The notes: generated from the sequence alone by a model not told the origin. Numbered from the stretch's first letter, positions 1 through 9,691 are shown. The stretch is 64,000 bases of DNA from Pomacea canaliculata (GCF_003073045.1 NC_037590.1:43192296-43256295), one strand, 5' to 3'. Made by a program: numbers and translations.

Positions 1-1356
1 TTTGTTGTTGTTTCAGCATTATATATATATTTTTAACTCTTATGAATATTTCAGTGTGGGGTGTTTTCTGCTAATAATTAAAGTTAGCACCCTACATTCT
101 TTGTTTGTCATATAAAACATGCTTAGGGTTTTCTGAAACTCAGTTGAAGGTTGCCTGTTTTGAACCACAGGATTGCCTACTTGGATTTTTTAATGCCAGA
201 CTGTTGGGTCAAAGGGTCTTACTATTATTCTTCAGGTTTGTTCCTCTCCACAGTTAAGGGAGAGGGTGGTATCACAGGATCTGGCACGTAATACTGTGTC
301 AAACACCACATCTAACACAACAGACTTGAATGCCCACCCCCTTTCAAGACTTTGCACTGTTCTAAGGCTATTTTAGGTTGGGGTGGGTTAGGGTTAGAAA
401 GCGAGATGCATGTGCAGTGTTGACTATGCTGGTAGTCATGGCAACCGCCTGTTCATCTAAAACTCTCATCTGCTAATGTGCTGCCATATTTGTTTCATTT
501 GCTGCTCTTTTTCCCATTTAAAAAAAAAATTATAGGCCCATAACAAGCACAAAAATCGTGCTATCAAGAATGTAGAATGAAAATGTTTACTTCATTTAAC
601 ATTTTTTCTTTAAAACAGCAGTAACAATAACAGAAAGTAAAAAGGGGAACAAACTAATTGTTTCTATCATCCTGTAATGAACGTAATGTGGGTCCTGTGC
701 GCAATGGCTATCTCGTTCATTCATTCTGCTGGCATGCGCCCACACACTTAATTACAACACATTCCTTAAATATAGAAACTTTAGTATGAATCAACAGAAT
801 ATACTTAAACAAAAAGTGCATACATATATACGTAAAGGAATAGTTATAAGTATCATTCAGATCTTATCTTAAAGCTTAGCTTTCCGGCTCTTCTTCTCCT
901 CACTGGTCATCAAGGTGATAGTTCCAAGGTTTACAAGTTCACCAGCCAAAGTTCACACTTTCACTAATAAATTCCACTGGTCATACGTCCATCAGTTACA
1001 GTTCACGATTCACCAATAAATTCCTTACATCCAGATACAATAATATTTCAAGTCCCTCGGACCTTTTTTTACGTCTTACACCAGACGGACCTCCATTCGC
1101 TACCACGCCACCGGGAAAAGTGAAGTTTCTTTCTCTGTGTATGCCTTGGTTCGTTTCTGATGGGTTTTTCCTTTCTGTAGAGCATGACCTAAAGGATGAG
1201 GAAGAGAATAGGTTAGTTGAAGATTCTGTTTCATCGATCTCCATCTGTCGGTAACTTGGCTCGTTAAAAGAAAATCTAGAATCTGCGATATCAACTTTCC
1301 GGTAGCAAAAGTCACTCCAGTCACCGTGTGAACGAAAAACAAACCTTTATTTAATA
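1..1356. other. Non-coding left flank
   Basis: I see no gene here. The DNA is AT-rich, with a short TTAGGG-like stretch (ggttagggtta, about 385-397) and, at 870-1010, repeated phrases of the form gttcac/cagttc. These resemble the 5470-5700 and 19640-19870 stretches and may be old LTR debris. The last four bases (AATA, 1353-1356) are the left target duplication of the LTR element that follows. Short open frames at 996-1342 have no recognisable domain. Confidence 0.5.
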
Positions 1357-2348
1357 TGTAACCGGACTGACCGGCACCCTATCGCTAACACCCTAGCGCC
1401 AAATCAGCCCGTTCCTCTTTTGTCGGTCCATGGAAGAGGACGGGAGTTCCCTAGGAGAATTTTCCTGTCTACAAAAATTCTGGCTCTCGTTAGTCGGGTG
1501 CGTCGCCTAGTTCTTACGTGCCTCGCGTTGTGTTCTTTCTCTTCTATACCTATTTCCATGCGCACCCGAGCTACAGCCGACCTAGGAGCCCACAAAAGAC
1601 CCTGCTTTACCTACTGACTACACGTAAAGTGTCTTTTCAGTCGGTGTGTCAGTTTCGCCGGACCTTCTCGTGTGTTCTCTTCTGCTGCTGTGTCACGACT
1701 ACATACACAGGGACAGTACACAGACTATCACTCGCTGACACTACACGCTCACACAAGTGCTAAAGTTTAAGACATAGATTTATTTACAGAATATATACAT
1801 CTACCAACAAAACAACTACCAAACTTAACCCTAATCCTAACCCTACCTAGCCAAACCTACCGCCTAACTCTGTGGGGTGGGACGCTGAGTGATGCGAGCC
1901 GCTATTTCCAGCGGACCACAGCGCCTTGCGGCACCGAGGTACTTCTCGCTAGCTCAGGGGTGGGAAAAGAAGCTGAGTGTCGCGAGCCGCTATTTCCAGC
2001 GGACCACAGCACCTTGCGGCACCGAGGTACTTCTCGTTAACTCAACTTCCTGGGGTGGGGACGAGAGAAAAGAGACTGAGGTCGCGAGCCGCTATTTCCA
2101 GCGGACCAGAGCGCCTTGCGGTACTAAGGTACTTCTCGCTAACTCAGTCTCAAGGTTCTCGGGGTGTCTCTCTCTCTGTCTGACTGTGTGTGCGCGGCCT
2201 TACGCCCGCTTTTTGTTCAGGGCAGCTTGGGTTCTACGTCACCCGCAGTTGCTGCCCTGCCTCGCGCTGCGCGCCGCTCGCGCGACCACGCGTGTGGTGG
2301 AAGGGGATGAGGGGTGGAGATACTAGGCCTAAACAGCGCCCCGCTACA
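1357..2348 (-). repeat. 3' LTR of the gag-only element
   Basis: This 992-bp repeat starts TGTAACCGGACTGACC on the plus strand and ends GCTACA. It is nearly identical to 6919-7894. It differs from the other LTR by a few substitutions and by about 16 extra bases, including a GC-rich insertion near 2265-2280. It contains AATAAA and TATATA on the minus strand near 1779-1798, which could serve as poly(A) and promoter signals, and a telomere-like CCCTAA stretch near 1828-1848. Confidence 0.88.
1894..2147. repeat. Three direct repeats inside the LTR
   Basis: Three copies of a roughly 64-bp module begin gcgagccgctatttccag at 1894, 1982 and 2084 and end a(g/a)ctcag. They are separated by variable GGGGTGGG-type spacers. 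The same three modules occur in the other LTR at 7453-7706. Repeated modules in an LTR U3-like region often bind regulators; that role is inferred here. Confidence 0.8.
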
Positions 2349-2360
2349 CTCCCCTGTCCT
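2349..2360 (-). other. Polypurine tract of the LTR element
   Basis: Read on the minus strand this is AGGACAGGGGAG, directly abutting the 3' LTR. Its place and composition fit the plus-strand primer of reverse transcription. Confidence 0.75.
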
Positions 2361-2702
2361 CAGACCTAATGTACTCGCTACCAAGTACATTAGTCCAAAA
2401 CAGATCTAATCTAAACATTTCAAAACATTTCTTAAAGTCAAAACATGTTAAAATATTTCAGTCACAAATCAGTTTCTCCAGTCCAAATGCGCAAGTAAGT
2501 CATTTCACAGTTCTGTTCACTCTCCTGTGCAGTTCATAAGTCTCTTCATCTTGACAAAAATCGTCTCAAACGTTGGCAAAGCATCTTCAGCAACTGTAGA
2601 ATCTTCTCCAGCGTCCGTAGAATACTTGCACCACTTGTAGTTGGCCACCCGGTGGTCACCGTCACGTGCAGAAGTCGTGCAGCACGCGCCTTGCCTTTGG
2701 TC

Positions 2703-3713
2703 TCAGCGGCTTCGCAGGCTGGCGCGTGGTGGCGTTCTTGGTAACCTCGCAGGACACTCGGGGGTTGGTGGCGGCTTCGCGTTCCACTCGTGGTTGGTTC
2801 TGCGTTCACCAACACCTGACTGCCCAGCCCTTCGAACAGGCTTGACACACTTTTCCCTTCTGTGAAGTGAAGTGATTAGGTGGGGGGAAGGATGACATAC
2901 ATGAGGGGTGTTGCTATCCTCTAGTCTACAGTGTTCCTCTATCACACAGGAACTACACACTGGCTCATCAGGAACACATAAAGAACTACTGTCACTAACT
3001 GCTTCATTAGTTTCAGTTTCTTTCTGCTCACACTGTTCCTCTAACACACAGGGATTACATTCTGGCACACCAGGAACACACACAGAACTGCCCTCGCTAA
3101 CTACCTCATTAGCTTCAGCCTCCTTCTGTTCACACTGTTCCTCCATCTCTCTACCCTCTAGAGACGTGCCAGACATGTTATACTCCATGCTACCCTTGGG
3201 CCGGTCAGCGGAGGTACCATCACTCGCGGGTGCTGCCCGCTCGCTTCGCGTGACCTCCGTGCCAACTTTTCTGCTCGCCGCGTCTCTCGGACCGTCACCG
3301 TCAGGCACAACACGCGTCACCTCCCTAGGACACAGCCCTAGGTCAGAGTTCCTCTGCATGTCGCTAGCTGTAACCTGATCGGTCAAACCCTGTCCACACG
3401 CACGAGTCAGTACCCTGCTTCGCTTCTCACAACACTGCATACTCTCTTCCCTTCTGCAACACATTCTGGTTTTTCTGGTCAACCCATCTTCCTTCCTCTC
3501 TACCTCAACATCAGCAGACCAAGCATTGCCGCTAGCTTCTGCTTCTACTTCTTTAATGTTTGTAACAGGGACTAACAAATCTTCTCCCTCTACATCAACC
3601 TGACATCTAGGGACCTCTATCCCTTTCTCTTTCTTGCTTGCAGGTACGAACACATTCCTCCGGTCCGTGTCTGCAAGTTTCAAGCCGACACTTGTCCCTC
3701 CTCCACGGGTCAA
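2703..3713 (-). CDS. Second ORF of the LTR element, unrecognised
   Basis: This 336-codon open frame lies 3' of gag and in the frame one base back (-1) relative to it, the place and shift normally used for pol. It carries none of the pol signatures: no D[TS]G protease, no YxDD, no HHCC or DDE. The sequence is acidic and cysteine-containing. From about residue 190 it holds two in-frame 34-residue repeats (102-nt period, 2933-3138) built around EEQCEQKE and VCVP/LCVP. The far C-terminus is Arg/Pro-rich. It may be a remodelled or foreign ORF, or the degenerate start of a lost pol. I do not recognise a family. Confidence 0.5.
   Translation of the reverse strand: MTRGGGTSVGLKLADTDRRNVFVPASKKEKGIEVPRCQVDVEGEDLLVPVTNIKEVEAEASGNAWSADVEVERKEDGLTRKTRMCCRREESMQCCEKRSRVLTRACGQGLTDQVTASDMQRNSDLGLCPREVTRVVPDGDGPRDAASRKVGTEVTRSERAAPASDGTSADRPKGSMEYNMSGTSLEGREMEEQCEQKEAEANEVVSEGSSVCVPGVPECNPCVLEEQCEQKETETNEAVSDSSSLCVPDEPVCSSCVIEEHCRLEDSNTPHVCHPSPHLITSLHRREKCVKPVRRAGQSGVGERRTNHEWNAKPPPTPECPARLPRTPPRASLRSR
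2933..3138. repeat. In-frame 102-bp tandem repeat within ORF2
   Basis: The phrase gttcct(c) followed by t(a/c)tcacacagg recurs at 2933 and 3035, with a third, diverged start at 3137, so the period is exactly 102 bp (34 codons). The unit encodes an acidic segment with CxPG/DxPxC-like spacing. Confidence 0.7.
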
Positions 3714-3739
3714 GGTCGGGACTCTACTCTTAACCCTTC

Positions 3740-4318
3740 CTAGTTTTCCGAAACACCTCGCGCGTTTTCATTGTGAGCCCGGGTCACCGGGTCTGGACAA
3801 TGCCGCGAAATGTGACCCTCCTTGCCACACCTATAACAGGTCACAGGACCACTCCTGTCCTTTCCTCTATTCTTCTTGTCTACCACCTTCTCTGACAACT
3901 GCTCCAACGTGCTACACACTAGCTTGCTAAGGTTTTGGAATGCCTTAAGAAGTTCGTGTTCTGACGTGTCTTTACCAATGCTCCTGACAGCTTCTTCATT
4001 CTCAGGCTTCCTACTCTCGAACTTCTCATCAAACGACTCGAATTCGCTAGCCAGGGCCACAGCTTCGTGAATGGACGAGGGGTGATTAAACTGAACATGC
4101 CTCCTCAAGTCCTTGGACGGAAGTCCACTTACAAAAGGGTCAATAACTATGATTTCTCTAGCTTCTGATGGCATGTTGGGGTACGCACTAGCAGCAAGAC
4201 GATTCAACACGAAACCATACTCTGTGACACTCTCACCTTTCTTTTTGAACCTAGACCTGAACTCAACACGCTTTAGACTTTCTCTCTCTACAGGGTCGAA
4301 CCTGCGCTCTAAAGCTGC
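3740..4318 (-). pseudogene. gag: gag, 3' part (capsid end plus zinc knuckle)
   Basis: The minus-strand frame encodes the end of a retrotransposon Gag: a helical segment with R..FDPVERESLKRVEFRSR and KGESVTEYGFVLNRLA, then a CX2CX4HX4C zinc knuckle (CYRCGKEGHISRHC) near the C-terminus, then a stop at 3740. It is in the same frame as the 5' part at 6528-6133 if the hAT insertion and one copy of its target duplication are ignored. Gag packages element RNA into particles. This copy cannot make a continuous Gag because of the insertion. Confidence 0.8.
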
Positions 4319-4504
4319 CTTTATAGCAGGGGTGTCAAACTCAATTACCCAGCGGGCCAAATCTCACATCACACACAAGGTGGCGGGCCAAAGGTTATTA
4401 TTTATGTCCGAAAACTTTTTATTGAACACTAAAAAAGATGAACTTTTTGTTATTAATTTTGTGTAAACAAAATCATACAAACCAAGGCTTTGCAGTTTTT
4501 CTTT

Positions 4505-4804
4505 TTAATTTATTTTGTCAGAAGTGGACATTTGACATCTTTTCTTGACACCAAGTTTGTTTATGTTTGGAGTAAGTTTCTGTGTGGTGGAGATTCTCAG
4601 GATGGACTGCAAGTGTACATCAGTAAGACGACTCCTGTGTGATGTTTTGTTGATCTTCATCACAGAGAAAAGTTGCTCACACAAATATGTGCTGCCAAAC
4701 ATGCTCAAGATTCGAGCCGCATGTAGACGAAGGTGGGGCATCGTTTGTGGGAGGGAATGAGTGAACTGTGCAGCCCCACAGAGTCGTACTTTGCCTTCAG
4801 TCAC
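4505..4804 (-). pseudogene. hAT transposase C-terminal dimerisation region
   Basis: The open frame carries SMFGSTYLCEQLFSVMK and LTDVHLQSILRIS, the conserved dimerisation-domain signature of hAT transposases of the ZBED5/GTF2IRD2-related type. It is preceded by a gap where the DDE catalytic core should be, so it is a remnant. It lies inside the hAT inverted termini. Confidence 0.85.
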
Positions 4805-4807
4805 TCA

Positions 4808-5022
4808 TTACACTTTCTTTAGCTTCTGTTCTGCATTCAGGCTTTTCAACTTGTCCTGATGTTTAGTCTCGTAATGCCGTCTCAGATTATATTCTTTGGT
4901 CACAGCTATTGTATCTCCACAAAGTAGACACTGGTTTATCGCTGATATTAGTAAACATGTAGTCAGCCTCCCATTGGCTTTGAAAGACTCTGTTTTCAAA
5001 ATCAGCTTTTCTCTTAGCCATT
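4808..5022 (-). pseudogene. hAT transposase N-terminal BED-like piece
   Basis: The frame contains CLLCGDTIAVTKEYNLRRHY followed by ETKH, a zinc-finger segment typical of the start of GTF2IRD2/ZBED-like hAT transposases. The text then jumps directly to the C-terminal piece, showing an internal deletion of several hundred codons. Confidence 0.8.
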
Positions 5023-6132
5023 TTAACGGCTAGCTTTAATTTGAAATTTGATTGCTATTGAAATTACAAATATCCCTTCAATACACAGTGTAATGTTCTC
5101 GATCTTTATTAAGTAAATTAACATTAAATAAAAGTCTTTAGAAAAGTCACAACACGTGCTTAGCTCTGATCATCTGCCTTTGTTCCCCGACAGATGGCGC
5201 ACCAGTACATAGGACTAGCGTTAAGTTCGCACACTACACACAGCTTTCAATTAATTCTAATAAACAATCGCGTGCTCTGCTCTGCTCTGTACTGTTTGCT
5301 ATGACATGTGATGTTATTGCATCAGTATATGTATGTAAAAGAAGATATAATTAGGCAAAAAAGACACAAATCATCAATACACAAGCAGCAATTATTTCTA
5401 CACCGTGGCTTGCTGTTTATAGTCGGACACTGATATATCTTTGGCGGCAGTCATTTACTCTTGACGACGCAGGAACTGGACAGTCAGTATTCCACAGTTG
5501 GCACTTATCATCCACAGTCCACGTGTATAATTCACAGCTGACACGTATCATGCACTAATGCACAGTTCGCACATATAATTCCAGATGGTAGATATATAAA
5601 AGTCCTTGGAGAAGCTATACTCCCACCAACTTGATCTCCACAAGTTTGCTTCTCACAACTTCTCATCGAGACGACTTCCGCTCGCCAGCCCGCAGAGTCA
5701 GAAAGTGACTAGTTTCTACTAGTCTGAGGCTGAGCTGCCTCATCATACACGTGGGTTTCCAATAGTCACCCTTTGATCTCGGACCGATTCAGGGAAGTTA
5801 ACAGGTACTAAAAATCTTCGACCCGCGGCCCGTGTTCAGGGCAGGGTGTCCCGTGTCAAAGGTCAGATTTATGGGCCCCGCCTTGACCCTCCCTTCAGGT
5901 CATCAACAGGAGCGGTGGTAACTTGACCAGTGCACTGTTGGTGGTCTGTACAAACTTCACCAAACAGTAAACTCATCCCATCGCTTGCTGTTCTCGACGG
6001 GAACTTTTCTGTTGTTTGCCTTCTACTTGTAGCCGGGCCTTTAACAATGATTTACTAAAATTCATTCGCGGGCCAGGTAAAATTTCCTGGCGGGCCGGAT
6101 GTGGCCCGCGGGCCGGGTGTTTGACACCCCTG

Positions 6133-6528
6133 CTTTATAGCATCAAAGTCCTCTAGTTCTCCTACACTCAGCTCTCCTAGAACCTGTTGGGCATTACCTC
6201 GCAGGCACATGGCTAAGTTCACTCCCTTCTCTGCGTAATCCCAGTCGTTCCATCTAGCGGCTGTTTCAAAATGGCGGAGCCAATCTTTAAAGTCGCCTTT
6301 TGTGCCTGTGAACACTTCTGGTATTCTTTCCTTCCTACTACCTGGGAAAGTACGATTTAGAAATGTGCTGTTAGCAACACTTCTGTTCCTACTCCTGGAA
6401 CTAGAACACTGGCTATAACAACTGCTGAACGAACCTTCGTCACTACTGCTGCTGCTATTTCTACGTGCACTAGGCCTGGGGAACCTTTGACTCCTAGTCC
6501 TATGTTTCTCCTTACTGCTCTTAGTCAC
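6133..6528 (-). pseudogene. gag: gag, 5' part
   Basis: Gag starts at the ATG at 6528. A basic, serine- and arginine-rich N-terminus is followed by a conserved retrotransposon capsid stretch (VFTGTKGDFKDWLRHFE, then LRGNAQQVLGEL). The frame is cut at 6140 by the hAT insertion. Read-through adds about 26 foreign residues from the hAT end before a stop at 6055. The leader between the primer site and this start is about 370 bp. Confidence 0.8.
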
Positions 6529-6589
6529 TTTCTGAGGAAACCAGCTTTCCTTCTTAAAGGCCGAAGTCGAAATGGGCGTGTTTTCAAAT

Positions 6590-6689
6590 GGTTTCGCCCG
6601 TGCGAGGGAAGGTAGGAGTACATGCGGTGCTGACTATTGGCTGGTACACCACCACGTGTACTCCTACCTTCCCTCGCACGGGCGATACC
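6590..6689. other. Strong 35-bp hairpin in the retroelement leader
   Basis: Arms 6590-6624 and 6655-6689 are reverse complements with two mismatches. The core 6595-6622 against 6657-6684 is a perfect 28 bp. The loop is about 30 bases. It lies between the primer site and gag on the element's sense strand. A 69-residue minus-strand frame starting at 6793 with a hydrophobic N-terminus runs through it, but I have no evidence that it is expressed. Confidence 0.85.
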
Positions 6690-6894
6690 ACTGTCTTTCC
6701 TCCGGACACAAAACTTCGGCCTTTAAGCACAAGGATACCTATACACACACCTAGCGCAAACACCAGCGCACACAAAGCAACCGTTAAAAACATGATGAAA
6801 AGAAAACTCTCCTACCTCTACAGGAATGTGACACAGCAGCCCACCGTCCAGCGAACACAGAGAAGACCGGGGCTGACACGCTCGATTGAAAAGG

Positions 6895-6912
6895 ATCCGG
6901 GTCACGGCACCA
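6895..6912 (-). other. Primer binding site, tRNA-His type
   Basis: The plus strand reads ATCCGGGTCACGGCACCA, the form of a tRNA 3' end with CCA. The acceptor-stem part TCACGGC plus A matches animal tRNA-His as I know it. On the element strand this is TGGTGCCGTGACCCGGAT, six bases inside the 5' LTR, the standard position for a minus-strand primer site. Confidence 0.75.
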
Positions 6913-6918
6913 TAAATT

Positions 6919-7894
6919 TGTAACCGGACTGACCGGCACCCTATCGCTAACACCCTAGCGCCAAATCAGCCCGTTCCTCTTTTGTCGGTCCAGGGAAGAG
7001 GACGGGAGTTCCCTAGGAGAATTTACCTGTCTACAAAAATTCTGGCTCTCGTTAGTCGGGTGCGTCGCCTAGTTCTTACGTGCCTCGCGTTGTGTTCTTT
7101 CTCTTCTATACCTATTTCCATGCGCACCTGAGCTACAGCCGACCTAGGAGCCCACAAAAGACCCTGCTTTACCTACTGACTACACGTAAAGTGTCTTTTC
7201 AGTCGGTGTGTCAGTTTCGCTGGACCTTCTCGTGTGTTCTCTTCTGCTGCTGTGTCACGACTACATACACAGGGACAGTACACAGACTATCACTCGCTGA
7301 CACTACACGCTCACACAAGTGCTAAAGTTTAAGACATAGATTTATTTACAGAATATATACATCTACCAACAAAACAACTACCAAACTTAACCCTAATCCT
7401 AACCCTACCTAGCCAAACCTACCTAACTCTGTGGGGTGGGACGCTGAGTGATGCGAGCCACTATTTCCAGCGGACCACAGCGCCTTGCGGCACCGAGGTA
7501 CTTCTCGCTAGCTCAGGGGTGGGAAAAGAAGCTGAGTGTCTCGAGCCGCTATTTCCAGCGGACCACAGCACCTTGCGGCACCGAGGTACTTCTCGTTAAC
7601 TCAACTTCCTGGGGTGGGGACGAGAGAAAAGAGACTGAGGTCGCGAGCCGCTATTTCCAGTGGACCAGAGTGCCTTGCAGTACTAAGGTACTTCCCGCTA
7701 ACTCAGTCTCAAGGTTCTCGGGGTGTCTCTCTCTCTCTGTTTGACTGTGTGTGCGCGGCCTTACGCCCGCTTTTTGTTCAGGGCAGCTTGGGTTCTACGT
7801 CACCCGCAGTTGCTGCCCTGCCTCGTGCGACCACGCGTGGGGTGGAAGGGGATGAGGGGTGGAGTGACTAGGCCTAAACAGCGCCCCCGCTACA
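6919..7894 (-). repeat. 5' LTR of the gag-only element
   Basis: This 976-bp copy is the partner of 1357-2348. On the element strand it begins TGTAGCGG and ends GGTTACA. The two LTRs differ at scattered sites and by small indels, so the insertion is not brand new. Confidence 0.88.
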
Positions 7895-7903
7895 AATACT
7901 TCA

Positions 7904-7959
7904 TACAGCAGTTCACACTGTATTATACACTACGCGTTGTGTCAGTGTTTCGACCACTC
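7904..7959. repeat. 56-bp LTR-like fragment, copy 1
   Basis: This stretch is almost identical to 9890-9945 (one clear mismatch, ttcac against ttcgc). The second copy lies in the 3' tail of a Gypsy element, so this is probably an end of that family's LTR. Confidence 0.6.
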
Positions 7960-8082
7960 TTTTACAGATAAAACTAGTATTAGTACTTGTGAGATTGAAG
8001 GAAAGAAAGTATAACTGTCAAATTTGTATCAACATGTTCACTTGCTGCTGTTCAGTAAAAACCTGTTGCAATCATTACCTAC

Positions 8083-8683
8083 CTTCAAGTATTGATCTTT
8101 AAGCGCAGCAGTTATCGCTTTGCAGGTTTCAGGGATAATCTTTCCCACTGTTGTTCGTCCAAGCCGATATAAAAATGATAAGGAATGGTAGCTGTCTCCT
8201 GAAAAGAAGTGGGTAAAGCACAAACATTAGGACATTTCCATCTAAAATATTACATAATTGTGTTATAACTATATTTTTGTAATGTGTTGTTAATTCATTA
8301 TAATGTATTATACACTATGTAGCACAAAATTTACTTACTATCTTTTGTCAGGGCTTTGTACTGTTCAATATAAACATGCAGGAATACTTCATCTGACAGA
8401 TATATAATCTATATTTTAGATAAATATTAGGTGAAAATATCTCACCTGTGGCTAAAAACCTTAAAGTCACAGCAAACCTTTCTCCAGGCGATATGCATTC
8501 ACGCATATTGCTGTCCTGTCTTTTGATGTGCGGTGTAATTCGTGTGAGCAGCAATTCAAAATGATGACGATCCATCCGCACAAAATTGCGGTATGATCCC
8601 CCGTCTTCAGCGGCCATCTCCTGCATCAGAGCATGGTAAGCACCATGCCCATCCTTCGCTGAATCCAAGGTCTGACCCACCAC
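8083..8683 (-). pseudogene. PIF/Harbinger transposase fragment with intron
   Basis: Exon 8683-8446 encodes the HARBI1-like N-terminal core: YRNFVRMDRHHFELLL, then PGERFAVTLRFLATG. A consensus donor (CAG|GTGAGA) and acceptor (TTTTCAG|G) join it in phase 1 to exon 8198-8083, giving the family motif ATGDSYHSL and later GKIIPETCKAI. A further donor (AAG|GTAGGT) follows. The DDE C-terminus should lie further along but is missing, and the LTR element lies just beyond at 7894. The upstream element end (GGGCCGGGCACACGAG on the minus strand, 8931-8946) abuts TAA, the usual 3-bp Harbinger target. The element is truncated. Confidence 0.8.
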
Positions 8684-8947
8684 TTTCTTTGTCTCGCCTT
8701 TCGTTTCTTTTCCTTTATTTTACAATACAATAGTAGCATAGCGAAATCCATTGTGTCCGACATTGTAGTGAACAAGGGACGCTACTCTTGCTACTTTTAC
8801 ACAGCGTGTCTGAAACATTGTTCGTCCGTGTGACCAGCGGTCCCCCACAAACCGGATTGTGAGACAGCTGGCGGGCATGCCCGGCATACCGCTGTTCGCG
8901 AGCAACAAGTTTGCCGGGCTGATTTTGTTTCTCGTGTGCCCGGCCCT

Positions 8948-9432
8948 AAAGTAATACAGTGTTAAATGTTAGGGGAAATTTTCAGACATGTGACCAATGA
9001 TTAAAGTCCAATGTTTACCAAGTGTATTGTACAATTGTACAGGTTTGTGCTGTTCCTTAGGTTGGGCATAAAATTTATCCTCATGGTCAAAGCGTTACAG
9101 AATTTTTGGAGGGATACATGTCCTTCCAGTTACAGCACTCTACATGTTTCCATCAATTCAATGCTGAAGGCTGTCTTTGGATTCGATGGTGGTGGTGGCC
9201 ACAGACCCTGTCGTATCAGAGTGACCCCTTCTGATTCGCAGCTACAGAAATTTGCTGCTTCAATGTTATGTCTTCCTATAACAGTGTAGCATGTATCACA
9301 TTTATTAATAACTATAAAAATTGACAAGCACTCTTAAATCAACATTTCTTAGTTTTCTTGTACTTTCGTGCACAGTATTATTTTCCAATCTGTTATTATC
9401 TCATACACTGTGAAAACTACAATTTGACTAAT
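8948..9432. repeat. 485-bp direct repeat, copy 1 (KDZ exon c region)
   Basis: This is nearly identical to 12460-12949, same orientation. It contains KDZ exon c and parts of the neighbouring introns. The left junction abuts the Harbinger end. Confidence 0.88.
9041..9275 (-). pseudogene. KDZ transposase exon c, copy 1
   Basis: The acceptor CACTGTTATAG opens the exon at 9275 in the phase left by exon d (phase 1). The protein has ANFCSCESEGVTLIRQGLWP, NPKTAFSIELMETCRVL and, after an in-frame TAA at 9130-9132, LEGHVSLQKFCNALTMR. This C-x-C...TLIR..LWPA/P...LEGHVSLxxFCxAL pattern is the conserved segment that follows the cysteine cluster in animal KDZ (Kyakuja-Dileera-Zisupton) transposases. The stop most simply replaces a glutamine codon. 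The KDZ catalytic domain itself is not in the window. Confidence 0.75.
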
Positions 9433-9691
9433 GCTAATTAATAGCACTTTATGGGGAAAGGCATTGGGTCAACCATATCTACCTATGTGAATTAAACACA
9501 AGGTATTCACAAACAACTCACCATTCTTATTTATTGATATAACTATCAAAATGTGGCTATTAACTATCATAAAACTTAAGTAATTGGAAAAAGAAATTTG
9601 CATTATATCGCAAATAGTTCAAATGCTGAAATGTGTTTAAAATTATTGTTTTAACAATACTAATATTAATACATATACATCACCGTCATAC

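Larger units (their letters stand above)
4327..6132 (-). mobile_element. hAT transposon inserted in gag
   Basis: The element is 1806 bp. Its ends are CAGGGGTGTCAAAC at 4327 and GTTTGACACCCCTG at 6132, perfect inverted termini of the hAT type. It is flanked by the 8-bp duplication CTTTATAG (4319-4326 and 6133-6140). It contains two separated pieces of transposase on the minus strand and about 1 kb of non-coding sequence, so most of the catalytic core is deleted. Confidence 0.92.
1357..7894 (-). mobile_element. Non-autonomous Gypsy-like LTR retrotransposon (gag, no pol)
   Basis: The element is bounded by two long direct repeats (1357-2348 and 6919-7894) and flanked on both sides by AATA (1353-1356 and 7895-7898), as expected for a 4-bp target duplication. 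It reads on the minus strand: 5' LTR, primer site 6895-6912, a leader with a strong hairpin, gag beginning at 6528, a second ORF in another frame (3713-2703), a purine tract next to 2348, then the 3' LTR. No protease DTG, reverse-transcriptase YxDD or integrase motif is visible in either ORF, and the space left is too short for pol. This is the layout described for gag-only (TR-GAG-like) elements that depend on enzymes from a full relative. A hAT transposon has later split gag. Confidence 0.85.

Noticed and set aside
1889..2326. 145-codon plus-strand frame in the LTR (and its twin at 7448)
   Set aside because: It is antisense to the element, consists of the 64-bp LTR modules, and has no domain.
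6584..6793. 69-codon minus-strand frame with a hydrophobic N-terminus in the retroelement leader
   Set aside because: Its second half is the hairpin, and no family or initiation evidence supports it. Mentioned with the hairpin only.
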